This document shows, piece after piece, positions 47,991-56,900 of a stretch of DNA of 64,000 nucleotides. A program made the position numbers and the translations under genes. Source of the stretch: Solimonas sp. K1W22B-7 (GTDB lineage Bacteria > Pseudomonadota > Gammaproteobacteria > Nevskiales > Nevskiaceae); assembly GCF_003428335.1 (NCBI RefSeq), contig NZ_CP031704.1, positions 3,224,001 through 3,288,000 on the forward strand, given 5' to 3'. The first letter of the stretch is position 1. The number at the start of each line of letters is the position of its first letter. The notes under the pieces were generated by a model. The model was not told the DNA's origin and did not search any database. It saw nothing but the letters and a program-made list of their open reading frames with translations.

Positions 47991-49040
47991 ATGCCGCACG
48001 ATCACCCGCCCAAGTCCGCCCCTCACGGCCACCAGCACGGCGCCCATGACCACCAACACGGTGACCACCATGGCCACGCGCACGGGCATGACCGTGGGCA
48101 CGGCCACAAGCACGATCACGGGGATCACAGCCACGACCACGGCGGCCCCGGCCACTCTCACGACCGTCCCCAGGGCAGCGAACGCCAGCTGCTGATCGCC
48201 TTCATCCTCACCGCCGGCTTCATGTTCGCCGAGGTCATCGGCGGCCTGATCTCCGGCTCGCTGGCGCTGATCGCCGACGCCGGCCACATGCTGACCGACG
48301 CCGCCTCCCTGGCCCTGGCCCTGTTCGCCCTGCGCATCAGCCGCCGCCCCTCCGACCAGCGCCGCAGCTACGGCTACGGCCGCATGCAGGTGCTGGCCGC
48401 CTTCGTCAACGGCATTTCGCTGGTGGCCCTTGTGACCTGGATCGCGGTGGAAGCGGCCCTGCGCCTGTTCAAGCCGGTGCCGGTGCTGGCCGGACCCATG
48501 CTGGCCATCGCGGTGCTGGGCCTGCTGGTCAACCTGGCGGCGTTCTGGATCCTGCACCGCGGCGAGCGCGGCAACCTCAATGTCGATGGCGCCATGGCCC
48601 ATGTCCTGGGCGACCTGCTGGGCTCGGCGGCGGCCATCGTCGCGGCCCTGGTGATCATGGCGACCGGCTGGACCCCGGTGGACCCGCTGCTGTCGGTGCT
48701 GGTCGCCGGCCTGATCCTGCGCACCGCACTGCGCATCACCCGGGAATCGGGGCATATCCTGCTGCAGGGCGCCCCTACGGAACTGGACCCCACGCAACTG
48801 GAGCGCGAGGTGCGCGCCGCCGTCCCCGGGGTTGCCGGCGTCCACCACGTCCACCTGTGGTCCCTGACCCCGGATGAACGCATCATCACCCTGCACGCCG
48901 TGCTCGGGCCGGACGCCGACGGCGACCAGGTGACCGCGGCGATCGCCAATTTCCTGCGCAGCAGCAGGGGGATAGGTCATGTGACCGTGCAGATCGAGCG
49001 GCAGCCCTGCGCCGAACCGGAGCACCGCTGCGCCGGCTGA
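47991..49040 (+). CDS. Cation diffusion facilitator family metal exporter (zinc/cobalt type)
   Basis: A 349-residue inner-membrane antiporter. It starts with an unusually His-rich cytoplasmic tail (about 20 His in residues 3-58), then six predicted helices. The family metal-site motifs HxxxD occur in TM2 (ADAGHMLTDA) and TM5 (AHVLGDLLGSA). The C-terminal ferredoxin-like domain includes VHHVHLWSL. The pattern fits CzcD/ZitB zinc exporters. The start ATG at 47991 lies 22 bp after a perfect palindrome, with no strong Shine-Dalgarno. Confidence 0.93.
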   Translation: MPHDHPPKSAPHGHQHGAHDHQHGDHHGHAHGHDRGHGHKHDHGDHSHDHGGPGHSHDRPQGSERQLLIAFILTAGFMFAEVIGGLISGSLALIADAGHMLTDAASLALALFALRISRRPSDQRRSYGYGRMQVLAAFVNGISLVALVTWIAVEAALRLFKPVPVLAGPMLAIAVLGLLVNLAAFWILHRGERGNLNVDGAMAHVLGDLLGSAAAIVAALVIMATGWTPVDPLLSVLVAGLILRTALRITRESGHILLQGAPTELDPTQLEREVRAAVPGVAGVHHVHLWSLTPDERIITLHAVLGPDADGDQVTAAIANFLRSSRGIGHVTVQIERQPCAEPEHRCAG

Positions 49041-49191
49041 GCCGGACTCACCGGACCGGTTTGGCCCTACCGACAAGGGGGTGGCGCTCGCGCAACTTGC
49101 CTCCTACCCGCCCCCTCCTTACCATTTGCGCTCTTCAGCGGCCAGCCCCGCTCATTTTTTGCCCATTTTCTTGCCAGTTTAAGGATAGTTC

Positions 49192-50844
49192 ATGACCTTT
49201 CAGGCCGATCTCGAGAAGCTCTTCGGACTCAAAAACGTCAGTTACAAGTACAACCTGACCAAGCCGGAGCTGTTTCACGAAGCCATCGCCAACGACCGCG
49301 GCCGCGTCCGCCGTGGTGGTCCCAGCAATGAGCAGAAAGCTTTCCCGACCCAGCTGGGCTTGAATGGTCCGCTGGTCTATTACACCGACCCGGACTGCAC
49401 CGGCCGCCGCACCAAGGACACCTACGCGGTGAAATGGCCGGAGATCGCCGACGAGATCTGGTTCAAGGCCGACCTCAACCCCTACGATTCCGAGAAGTAC
49501 GAGGCGCTGCTCAAGCGCGTCGTCGCCCATCTGAACGAGAAGCAGGGCACGCTGTACGTGAAGGACCTGTTCATGGGTTCCGACGCGGACTTCGCCGTGC
49601 CTTACCGCTTCGTCGGCGAGTACGCCACGCATGCGATGTTCTGCCACAACATGTTCCCCAAGGACCTGCAGGGCGTGAAGGATGTCGACGCCCGCCGCTG
49701 GACCATGCTGAACGTGCCCAGCTTCGTCTGCGAGCCCGAGCGTGACGGCAGCCGCGCCGAAGCCGCGGTGATCATCGACACGCGCAACAAGATCTGCCTG
49801 GTGGCCGGCCGCGCCGACTACTGCGGCGTCAACAAGAAGACCATCTTCACGGTCGGCAACTACCTGCTGCCCAAGGAAGGCCGCCTGTCGATGCACTGCT
49901 CGGCCAACGTCGGCAAGAACAACGACGCGGCGATCCTGTTCGGCCTCTCCGGCACGGGCAAGACCACGCTGTCGGCCGACGCAAGCCGCCGCCTGATCGG
50001 CGACGACGAGACGATCTGGTCCGACAACGGCCTGTGCAACCTGGAAGACGGCTGCTACGCCAAGCTGATCGACCTGGACAAGCAGAACGAGCCGGTCATC
50101 GCCCAGGCGCTGAGCAAGGCCGGCACCATCATCGAGAACGTGCCGCCGCTGCCGGGCAAGACGATGGAAGAGTGCCACCCGGACGAGCTGGACCTGTTCG
50201 ACGGCTCGATCGCCGAGAACACCCGCTTCTCCTACCCGCTCGACGCCAACCCCAACGTCATGCCCAACGGCCAGGGTCCGCATCCGAAGACCATCGTGCT
50301 GCTGACCGCCGATGCCTTCGGCGTGCTGCCGCCGATCTCGATCCTGGAGCCCAAGGACGTCATGTACCACTTCGTCTCGGGCTTCACCGCCCGCGTCGCC
50401 GGTACGGAAGTGGGCGTGACCGAGCCGCAGCCGACCTTCTCGGCCTGCTTCGGCGGCCCCTTCATGGCGCAGAAGCCCAATGTCTACGCCAAGCTGCTGG
50501 CCGAGAAGATGGAGCAGCACCAGGCACGCTGCATCCTGCTGAACACCGGCTGGAGCGGCGGCCCGCACGGCGTCGGCAAGCGCATGTCGCTGAAGGTGAC
50601 CCGCGCCCTGCTCAATGCCGCCCTCAACGGCGAGCTGGACGGCGTCGAGACCGAGGTCCAGCCGACGCTGAACCTGAAGATGCCCAAGTCCTGCCCGGGC
50701 GTGGACAGCAACATCCTGAACCCGCGCAACACCTGGGCCGACAAGGATGCCTACGACGCCACCGCCACCAAGCTGCGCGACATGTTCCGCGACAACTTCA
50801 AGAAGAAGGGCTTTGCCGCCTTCGGCATCGAAGAGCGCATCTAA
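49192..50844 (+). CDS. pckA: Phosphoenolpyruvate carboxykinase (ATP)
   Basis: A 550-residue enzyme converting oxaloacetate and ATP to PEP at the entry to gluconeogenesis. The ATP-type kinase loop GLSGTGKTTL (about residues 251-260), IGDDE (about 269) and VMYHFVSGFTARVAGTE (about 386-402) are present. The GTP-type signature is not. RBS AAGGAT lies just before the ATG; the 151-bp leader is AT-rich near the gene. A strong terminator follows, so it is likely monocistronic. Its neighbour glpD also feeds gluconeogenesis from glycerol. Confidence 0.97.
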   Translation: MTFQADLEKLFGLKNVSYKYNLTKPELFHEAIANDRGRVRRGGPSNEQKAFPTQLGLNGPLVYYTDPDCTGRRTKDTYAVKWPEIADEIWFKADLNPYDSEKYEALLKRVVAHLNEKQGTLYVKDLFMGSDADFAVPYRFVGEYATHAMFCHNMFPKDLQGVKDVDARRWTMLNVPSFVCEPERDGSRAEAAVIIDTRNKICLVAGRADYCGVNKKTIFTVGNYLLPKEGRLSMHCSANVGKNNDAAILFGLSGTGKTTLSADASRRLIGDDETIWSDNGLCNLEDGCYAKLIDLDKQNEPVIAQALSKAGTIIENVPPLPGKTMEECHPDELDLFDGSIAENTRFSYPLDANPNVMPNGQGPHPKTIVLLTADAFGVLPPISILEPKDVMYHFVSGFTARVAGTEVGVTEPQPTFSACFGGPFMAQKPNVYAKLLAEKMEQHQARCILLNTGWSGGPHGVGKRMSLKVTRALLNAALNGELDGVETEVQPTLNLKMPKSCPGVDSNILNPRNTWADKDAYDATATKLRDMFRDNFKKKGFAAFGIEERI

Positions 50845-50860
50845 AGCAGCAGCGCAGTTC

Positions 50861-50889
50861 AAAAAGGCCGGGCATTGCCCGGCCTTTTT
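50861..50889 (+). terminator. Intrinsic terminator after pckA
   Basis: AAAAA, GGCCGGGC (50866-50873), loop ATT, GCCCGGCC (50877-50884), TTTTT. The flanking A and T runs make it symmetric. It separates pckA from glpD. Confidence 0.95.
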
Positions 50890-50928
50890 GTTTCAGAATA
50901 GGCCCTGTCCGCCCCACCCGGCTGCCCC

Positions 50929-52536
50929 ATGAAACTACGCGCCAGCAACATCGCCAAGCTCAAGGCCCAGGCCTTCGATGTCCTGATCATCGGCGGCGGC
51001 ATCAACGGCTCGGTCGCCGCGGCGGCGCTGGCCGCCCGCGGGGTCTCGGTGGGCCTGATCGACCGCGGCGACTTCGCCGGCTTCACCAGCCAGCAGTCCT
51101 CCAACCTGGCCTGGGGCGGCATCAAGTACATGGAGACCTACGAGTACCCCCTGGTACGGGCCCTGTGCATGAGCCGCAACCGGCTGATCCGCAGCTACCC
51201 TTCCACGGTCAAGGAGATCCGCTTCTTCACCTCGATCCAGAAGGGCTTCCGCTGGCACCCCTGGATCCTGTGGACGGGCACCTGGCTGTACTGGCTGATC
51301 GGCAACGGCTTCACCCGCATGCCGCAGCTGCGCCCGGTGGGCGCGATCCAGCGCGAGGAGCCGGTGGTGCGCACCGAAGGGCTCAGCGGCGGCTTCGAGT
51401 ACTCCGACTCCTACCTGCACGACAACGACGCGCGCTTCGTCTTCAACTTCATCCGCTCGGCCCTGAGCCGCGGCTGCATCGCCGCCAACTACGTCGCCGC
51501 CGAAGGCTCGCGCCGCGAGGGCACGGAATGGGTCACCGAGGCCCGCGACGAGCGCAGCGGCGAAACCTTCCCGATCCGCAGCAAGCTGCTGATCAACGCC
51601 GCCGGTCCCTTCGTCGACGAGGTCAACGCGAAGAACGGTATCAGCACACGGCACCGGCATGTGTTCTCCAAGGGCATCCACCTGATCGTGCCGCGCATCA
51701 CCGACAGCAAGCGCGTGCTGACCTTCTTCGCCGACGACGGGCGGTTGTTCTTCGCGATCCCCATGGGCACCCGCACCTGCATCGGCACCACCGACAACCG
51801 TGTCGATACACCTTTCGCCACAGTGACCGAAGCGGACCGCCGCTTCGTGCTGGACAACATCAACAAGCGCCTCAACCTCCCCAAGCCCCTGACCGAAGCC
51901 GACGTCATCTCCGAGCGCTGCGGTGTGCGCCCGCTGGTGGTGGAAGGCAATGCCGGCGAGAAGACCGACTTCCTGCAGCTGTCGCGCAAGCACGCGGTGG
52001 AAGTGGACGCCGCCTCGCAGCAAATCAGCATCTTCGGCGGCAAGCTCACCGACTGCATCAACGTCGGCGAGGAGATCTGCGACGAGGTGGAAAGCCTGGG
52101 CGTGAACATCCCGGAGCCGGGCTTCACCTGGTACGGCGAGGCGCCCGACTCGGTGCGCGACGAGTTCCTGCACCAGGCGCTGCTGATGAAGCTCGACAGC
52201 TACACCGCGCCCGAGTCCTCCGAGCCGCTGTCGCAGCGCCTGTGGCGGCGCTACGGCGCGCAGGCCATCGGCCTGCTGGAGAACATCCGCGAAGATCCGC
52301 GCGAGGCCGAGGTGCTGATCAAGGGCACCGAGTACACCCGCTGCGAACTGCGCCAGGCGGCGCGGCGCGAGATGGTGGTGACGCTGGCGGACTTCCTGCG
52401 GCGCCGCTCCAAGATCGCCCTGGTGGAGCGCCGCGAGGTGATCCGCGACTCGCCAGGCATCCTGGATGCCTGCCGCATCCTGTTCGGTGACGACGCGCAG
52501 GCACGGTACGACGAGTACTTCGGGGCGGGCCACTAG
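50929..52536 (+). CDS. glpD: Aerobic glycerol-3-phosphate dehydrogenase
   Basis: A 535-residue FAD-dependent dehydrogenase of the GlpD/DAO family. The FAD-binding loop VLIIGGGINGSVAAAALAARG lies at about residues 18-38, followed by QQSSNLAWGGIKYME, FSKGIHLIVPR, TCIGTTDNRVD and FGGKLTDC near the FAD pocket. It oxidises glycerol-3-phosphate to DHAP and passes electrons to the quinone pool. The ATG is 85 bp after pckA, beyond that gene's terminator. An FAH-family gene starts 1 bp after its TAG. Confidence 0.92.
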   Translation: MKLRASNIAKLKAQAFDVLIIGGGINGSVAAAALAARGVSVGLIDRGDFAGFTSQQSSNLAWGGIKYMETYEYPLVRALCMSRNRLIRSYPSTVKEIRFFTSIQKGFRWHPWILWTGTWLYWLIGNGFTRMPQLRPVGAIQREEPVVRTEGLSGGFEYSDSYLHDNDARFVFNFIRSALSRGCIAANYVAAEGSRREGTEWVTEARDERSGETFPIRSKLLINAAGPFVDEVNAKNGISTRHRHVFSKGIHLIVPRITDSKRVLTFFADDGRLFFAIPMGTRTCIGTTDNRVDTPFATVTEADRRFVLDNINKRLNLPKPLTEADVISERCGVRPLVVEGNAGEKTDFLQLSRKHAVEVDAASQQISIFGGKLTDCINVGEEICDEVESLGVNIPEPGFTWYGEAPDSVRDEFLHQALLMKLDSYTAPESSEPLSQRLWRRYGAQAIGLLENIREDPREAEVLIKGTEYTRCELRQAARREMVVTLADFLRRRSKIALVERREVIRDSPGILDACRILFGDDAQARYDEYFGAGH

Positions 52537-52537
52537 C

Positions 52538-53176
52538 ATGCAGGTCAACAGAATCTTCTGCATCGGCAAGAACTACGCCGATCACGTCGCCGAACTGGCA
52601 CACCTGGGCCACCAGGCCGACGGCGAGTGCGTGGTGTTCATGAAGCCCGCTTCCGCCATCGTGCCGGAGGGCCAGCCGATCCCCCTGCCGCGCAACCGCG
52701 GCAGCGTGCACTACGAGGCCGAGCTGGTGGTCCTGCTGACCGGCGGCGGCCGCAACGTACCGCTGAAGGAAGCACTGGGCTGCGTCGCCGGCATGACCCT
52801 GGGCCTGGACCTGACGCTGCGCGAGCTGCAGACCGAGCTGAAGAACAAGGGCAAGCCCTGGGAGATCGCCAAGTCCTACGACGGCAGCGCCGCCCTGGGC
52901 GACTTCAGGCCCTACCTGGAGCAGGACCTGCAGAAGCTGGAGTTCACGCTGCGGGTCAACGGCGAACTGCGCCAGCATGGCCGCACGCGCGACATGCTCT
53001 ACCCGGTGGCACGGCAGATCCATATCCTGTCGCAGAGCTGGGCGCTGCAGCCCGGCGACGTGATCTTCACCGGCACGCCCAAGGGCGTGGGGCCGCTGGC
53101 ACCGGGCGATGAGCTGGTCTTGGCGGGTGACGGCATCGGCAGCTTCAGCTGGAAGTGCAAGCAGGAACGCAAATGA
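52538..53176 (+). CDS. Fumarylacetoacetate hydrolase family protein
   Basis: A 212-residue FAH-fold protein of the short YcgM/UGL type. The metal-binding acid cluster is in VHYEAELVVLL, with WEIAKSYDG, GDVIFTGTPKGVGPLAPGD and an N-terminal NRIFCIGKNYADHV. Such enzymes act as acylpyruvases or oxaloacetate decarboxylases; the substrate here is not determined. The ATG follows the glpD stop by 1 bp. The 24-residue extension upstream would lie inside glpD and was not used. Its stop overlaps the next ATG (ATGA). Confidence 0.88.
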   Translation: MQVNRIFCIGKNYADHVAELAHLGHQADGECVVFMKPASAIVPEGQPIPLPRNRGSVHYEAELVVLLTGGGRNVPLKEALGCVAGMTLGLDLTLRELQTELKNKGKPWEIAKSYDGSAALGDFRPYLEQDLQKLEFTLRVNGELRQHGRTRDMLYPVARQIHILSQSWALQPGDVIFTGTPKGVGPLAPGDELVLAGDGIGSFSWKCKQERK

Positions 53177-53823
53177 ACGAGCAACAGAAACAACGGCTGC
53201 GCAAGTTCGCGGGCACCTTCTTCACCGGCCTGCTGGCGATCCTGCCGATCCTGGTGACGGTGGCGCTGGTGATGTGGCTGGTCGGCGCGGCGGAATCGGT
53301 ACTCGGCGGCCTGCTGGGCTTCCTGCTGCCGCGCGGCCTGTACCTGCCGGGCATGGGCCTGCTGGTGGCCATCCTGCTGATCTACCTCGTCGGCCTGGGC
53401 ATGCAGGGCCTGTTCGTGCAGCAGGCCTTCGGCTGGCTCGAGAGCGGCCTCAACCGCATCCCGCTGGTCAAGACCGTCTACGGCGCCGTGCGCGACCTCA
53501 CCGGCTTCATGTCGAACAAGCGCGAGCGCAAGTTCGGCCAGGTGGTCATGGTGCAGCTGCCGAACCTGCCGCTGCGGCTGGTGGGCTTCGTCACGGTGGA
53601 CGACCTGGGCGAGGCCGGCATCTCCGGCTGCGATACCGGGGGCTGCGTCGCGGTCTACCTGCCGATGAGCTACCAGATCGGCGGCTATACCGTGATGCTG
53701 CCGCGCCAGCACCTGACACCGATGGACATGAGCTTCGAGGAGGCGATGCGCTTCGTCATCACCGCCGGCATGTCGCGGCCCAGCGAGGAAGCGCCGCGCG
53801 GCGGCAATCCGCCCGCGGCATGA
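53173..53823 (+). CDS. DUF502 family membrane protein
   Basis: A 216-residue protein with two N-terminal membrane helices (LLAILPILVTVALVMWLV about 17-34; GMGLLVAILLIYLVGLGM about 60-77) and a soluble domain carrying RIPLVKTVYGAVRDLTGFM and VYLPMSYQIGGYTVMLPR. This is the DUF502 pattern, without a proven function. Both ends overlap neighbours by 4 bp, suggesting co-translation with the FAH-family and AmpG-like genes. Confidence 0.85.
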   Translation: MNEQQKQRLRKFAGTFFTGLLAILPILVTVALVMWLVGAAESVLGGLLGFLLPRGLYLPGMGLLVAILLIYLVGLGMQGLFVQQAFGWLESGLNRIPLVKTVYGAVRDLTGFMSNKRERKFGQVVMVQLPNLPLRLVGFVTVDDLGEAGISGCDTGGCVAVYLPMSYQIGGYTVMLPRQHLTPMDMSFEEAMRFVITAGMSRPSEEAPRGGNPPAA

Positions 53824-55049
53824 ACGGCAGCCGGAGCTACAAGCTGCTGCTGCTCGGCAGCCTCTACCTCGCGCAGGGCCTGCCCTACGGCTTCTTCACC
53901 CAGGCCCTGCCGGTACTGATGCGCGAGGCGGGGCTGTCGCTCAAGGCGATCAGCGCCACCAGCCTGCTGTTCCTGCCCTGGGCGCTGAAGTTCCTGTGGG
54001 CGCCGCTGGTGGACCGCACCGGGACACGGCGCCAGTGGATCCTGCCGCTGCAACTGAGCGCGGCGCTGGGCGCCGGTGTGCTGGCCTTCGTCGACATCGG
54101 CAATTCCTTCGGCGCGATCTTCGCCGCGCTGCTGCTGTTCAACCTGCTGGCGGCCATGCAGGACGTGGCCACCGACGGCCTGGCGGTGCGCCTGCTCAGC
54201 GAGCAGGAACGCGGCCTGGGCAACGGCCTGCAGGTGGGCGCCTATCGCCTGGGCATGGTGCTGGGCGGCGGCTGGCTGCTGTGGGTCTTCGCCAAATCCG
54301 GCTGGCAGACCATGTTCCTGGCGATGTCGGGCCTGTTGCTGCTGACCTGCCTGCCGGTGCTGTTCCTGCGCGGCGACGTCGCCGAAAGCCATGCCTCGCG
54401 CCCGCCGCTGCGGCGCCTGCTGTCCGGCTGGGCCTGGCGCCTGCGCCAGCCCGGCCTGCTCGCCTTCATCGGCCTGATCTGCGCCTACAAATTCGGCGAC
54501 AGCATGGTGTCCTCGCTGATCGGCCCCTTCCTGAAGGATTACGGCCTGTCCAAGGAAGAGATCGCGCTGCTCAAGGGCACGCTGGGCTCCGTCGCGGGCC
54601 TCGCGGGTGCGGCCTTGGGTGGCTGGACGGCCTGGCGCCTGGGCCGCCGCGCCGCGCTGCTGGGCTGCGGCCTGCTGCAGACCCTCAGCCTGCTGCCCTA
54701 TCTCGTCGTGGCGCTGGGCTGGGGCGGCAAGCAATGGATCTGGGCCGGCTGCCTGGGCGAGCACCTGCTCGGCGGCATGGCCACGGTGGCGCTGTTCACC
54801 CTGATGATGGACGCCAGCGATCCCGATCATGCCGGCACCGACTACACCCTGCTGGCCTGCGCGGTGGTGATCGGCACCGGCCTGGCCTCGTTCACCGGCG
54901 CCGCGATCGCCGACGCGGCGGGCTACGCGCCGATGATGGTGACCGGGCTGCTGCTGTCGGCGGCGGGCTGCATCACGCTGGTGGTGCGGCTGGATCGGGG
55001 TGCGGGGCCGGCGCGGCTGCGAGCAGTGTGGGCTGCGCGTGGGCCTTGA
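53820..55049 (+). CDS. AmpG-like major facilitator superfamily transporter
   Basis: A 409-residue protein with about 12 hydrophobic helices. The start LLLLGSLYLAQGLPYGFFTQALPVLM and the LKFLWAPLVDR/QDVATDGLAVRLL segments are typical of AmpG-family permeases. AmpG imports anhydromuropeptides for cell-wall recycling in enterobacteria, but many paralogues transport unknown substrates, so the function is left open. The ATG at 53820 overlaps the DUF502 stop by 4 bp. It is the last gene of the glpD-led run; no clear terminator follows. Confidence 0.85.
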   Translation: MNGSRSYKLLLLGSLYLAQGLPYGFFTQALPVLMREAGLSLKAISATSLLFLPWALKFLWAPLVDRTGTRRQWILPLQLSAALGAGVLAFVDIGNSFGAIFAALLLFNLLAAMQDVATDGLAVRLLSEQERGLGNGLQVGAYRLGMVLGGGWLLWVFAKSGWQTMFLAMSGLLLLTCLPVLFLRGDVAESHASRPPLRRLLSGWAWRLRQPGLLAFIGLICAYKFGDSMVSSLIGPFLKDYGLSKEEIALLKGTLGSVAGLAGAALGGWTAWRLGRRAALLGCGLLQTLSLLPYLVVALGWGGKQWIWAGCLGEHLLGGMATVALFTLMMDASDPDHAGTDYTLLACAVVIGTGLASFTGAAIADAAGYAPMMVTGLLLSAAGCITLVVRLDRGAGPARLRAVWAARGP

Positions 55050-55143
55050 TGCGTTCGCAGGAGCAGCTGCTGCTTTGTGAAAGCACAGGTGCGCTGTGGC
55101 ACCTAGACCTCCCGCAGGACAGGCAGCTATCAGAAGCGGACGT

Positions 55144-56187
55144 TCAACTGGACTTTACAAGTACCCGTGAACGGAACGCGCCGGGTGACTCACCGCTCCA
55201 TCGCTTGAACGCGCGCTGGAACGCACTCTGCTCCGAGTAACCCAGCAGGAAGGCGATCTCGGTGATGTGGATCAGGGGGTCGGCGAGATAGCGCTGCGCC
55301 AGTTCATGGCGCACGCCCTCGATCAGGGCGGAGTAGGTCATCCCGCGCTCGGTGAGCTTGCGCTGCAAGGTGCGCGTCGCCATGTGCAGTGACTGCGCAA
55401 CGTCCTCCACCCGCGGGACTTCCTTGGTCAGCTGGCGCGAGACGTAGGCACGCGCCTGCTCCAGCGGATCGTCGGAGGCGGCCGCCTGGATCAACAGGCG
55501 CTGGCCGTACTCGTCCATCATCCGCTGGATCATCGGATCCTGCCGCGGCATCGGCAGCCCCAGGATCGTCTCGTTGAACACCAGCGCTTCGCGCGGCGCG
55601 CCGAAGCGGATGGGGCACTGCAGAATACGTTCGTGCTCGCGCAGGTCGGTCGGCGCCGCGTGCCGGAACTCGGCGCGCGTGTAAATCCGCTGCACGCCCG
55701 TGGCCCAGCGCGAGAACACCACCCAGCTGGTCACGTCCAGCTCGGAGAAGGCGCGGCCCGGGTGGTAGTCCGTCGGCTGCCAGACCAGGGCCATGTCCTT
55801 GCCCATGGGCTCCACCGTCACCTTGTTGATGGTGTCGACCAGCGTCTGGTAGCGCACCGCGCGCTCCAGCGCCTCCGCCGCGGTGGCTGCGCTCATCACG
55901 GCATAGCCCTGCACGCCCAGGTGCCGCGGCTCCACGCTCTCGCCCACGTGCAGGCCGATATTCGGATCGCCGGTCAGGGCTGCGGCGTCGTCGAGCATCC
56001 GGACGTACTGGCGCGCCGGAATCTGGCCCGAGTCGTTGCCCGGATCGACACCGGCGCGCGTGGCAAAGGCCTTGGCGTCATGTCCACGTGCGCCGAGGTA
56101 GTCCAGCAGCGCGCCGACATAGGTGACGGCCACGGACAAGTGCTGCGGGATGGCGCGGTCAGTCATCGGCCTGGCATGCGTCGTCAA
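55144..56187 (-). CDS. AraC-family regulator with arabinose-binding-like N-terminal domain (OruR type)
   Basis: A 347-residue regulator. The C-terminal AraC double HTH spans about 240-345 (VEDVAQSLHMATRTLQRKL, then ITEIAFLLGYSEQSAFQRAFKRW). The N-terminal ~200 residues fit the OruR/arabinose-binding-like sensor fold (VGALLDYLGARG, NIGLHVGESVEPRHLGVQGYAVMSA). The TTG start at 56187 has AGGAGAG with a 7-nt spacing; ATG at 56166 is an alternative lacking a ribosome site. It is divergent from the truncated AraC gene. It is one of two candidate activators of the operators at 58024 and 61923. Confidence 0.88.
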   Translation of the reverse strand: MTTHARPMTDRAIPQHLSVAVTYVGALLDYLGARGHDAKAFATRAGVDPGNDSGQIPARQYVRMLDDAAALTGDPNIGLHVGESVEPRHLGVQGYAVMSAATAAEALERAVRYQTLVDTINKVTVEPMGKDMALVWQPTDYHPGRAFSELDVTSWVVFSRWATGVQRIYTRAEFRHAAPTDLREHERILQCPIRFGAPREALVFNETILGLPMPRQDPMIQRMMDEYGQRLLIQAAASDDPLEQARAYVSRQLTKEVPRVEDVAQSLHMATRTLQRKLTERGMTYSALIEGVRHELAQRYLADPLIHITEIAFLLGYSEQSAFQRAFKRWSGESPGAFRSRVLVKSS

Positions 56188-56294
56188 TACGACGCTCTCC
56201 TCTTGAGCCTACGTTGGGCTGGGCCGTCCCGCTCCTCGCGGCTGCGGCCTTTGGGTGCCTTGGAGCATATCAGGAGCAAGGGACGGGACACATC

Positions 56295-56900
56295 GTGGAC
56301 GGCATTTCCGGTAATGGCTGGGCAGCGGCGCGGCAGCAGGAATTCCCGCCCCCTCCCGCAGGCGAGGACGATGGCGTGCCGGCGCACTATGTCCTGGGGG
56401 TGATGGAGCTGGCGCTGGCCCGCGGCGTGCCGCGCGAGCGCATGCTGCGCCAGGCCGGCCTGCCCGAGGGATGGTGTCCCGCGCCGGAGTCCACCGTGGC
56501 CTGGGAGCTGTTCCGCCGCCTGCTGGCCGCGGGAGTGGATGCGCAGCCGGCACGGCAGGCGTCGGATTTCCCGGACCGGGTGCGGCAGGCGCTGCGCGCC
56601 CCCGGGGATCACTACCTGTGCCTGCGCGCCGTGGCGCAGCGTCTGTGCATGTCGGAGCGCACGCTCAAGCGCAAGCTGCAGCGCTGCGGTAGCGGCTACC
56701 GCCAGCTCCTCGACGAGCTGCGCTATCGCGAGGCCGCCGCCCTGATGCGCCAGGCCAGCCTCAGCGTCGAGGAGATCGGCGCGCGCATGGGCTATGCCTC
56801 CCCCGCCAACTTCAGCCGTGCCTTCCGCCGCTGGGCCGGCGCGCCTCCGGGGCAGTACCGCAGTTCCCGGCTGCTGGCGGCCACGGTGGCGCAGTCGTGA
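56295..56900 (+). CDS. AraC-family regulator with short N-terminal domain
   Basis: A 201-residue protein whose C-terminal half is a complete AraC HTH domain (LRAVAQRLCMSERTLKRKLQRCG, then VEEIGARMGYASPANFSRAFRRW). The N-terminal ~95 residues have only a fragment resembling the OruR-type sensor (VLGVMELALARGVPRERMLRQAGL), shorter than the usual ~200. The start is uncertain: GTG 56295 is used because it follows a GGGACGGGA stretch; TTG 56214 or ATG 56400 are possible. The stop overlaps the next gene's GTG (GTGA). It heads the exported-protein cluster, so it may regulate it. Confidence 0.75.
   Translation: MDGISGNGWAAARQQEFPPPPAGEDDGVPAHYVLGVMELALARGVPRERMLRQAGLPEGWCPAPESTVAWELFRRLLAAGVDAQPARQASDFPDRVRQALRAPGDHYLCLRAVAQRLCMSERTLKRKLQRCGSGYRQLLDELRYREAAALMRQASLSVEEIGARMGYASPANFSRAFRRWAGAPPGQYRSSRLLAATVAQS

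Noticed and set aside
56214-56294. N-terminal extension of the short AraC regulator from TTG 56214
   Set aside because: The added residues do not resemble the sensor domain and the TTG has no ribosome site; kept only as an alternative start.
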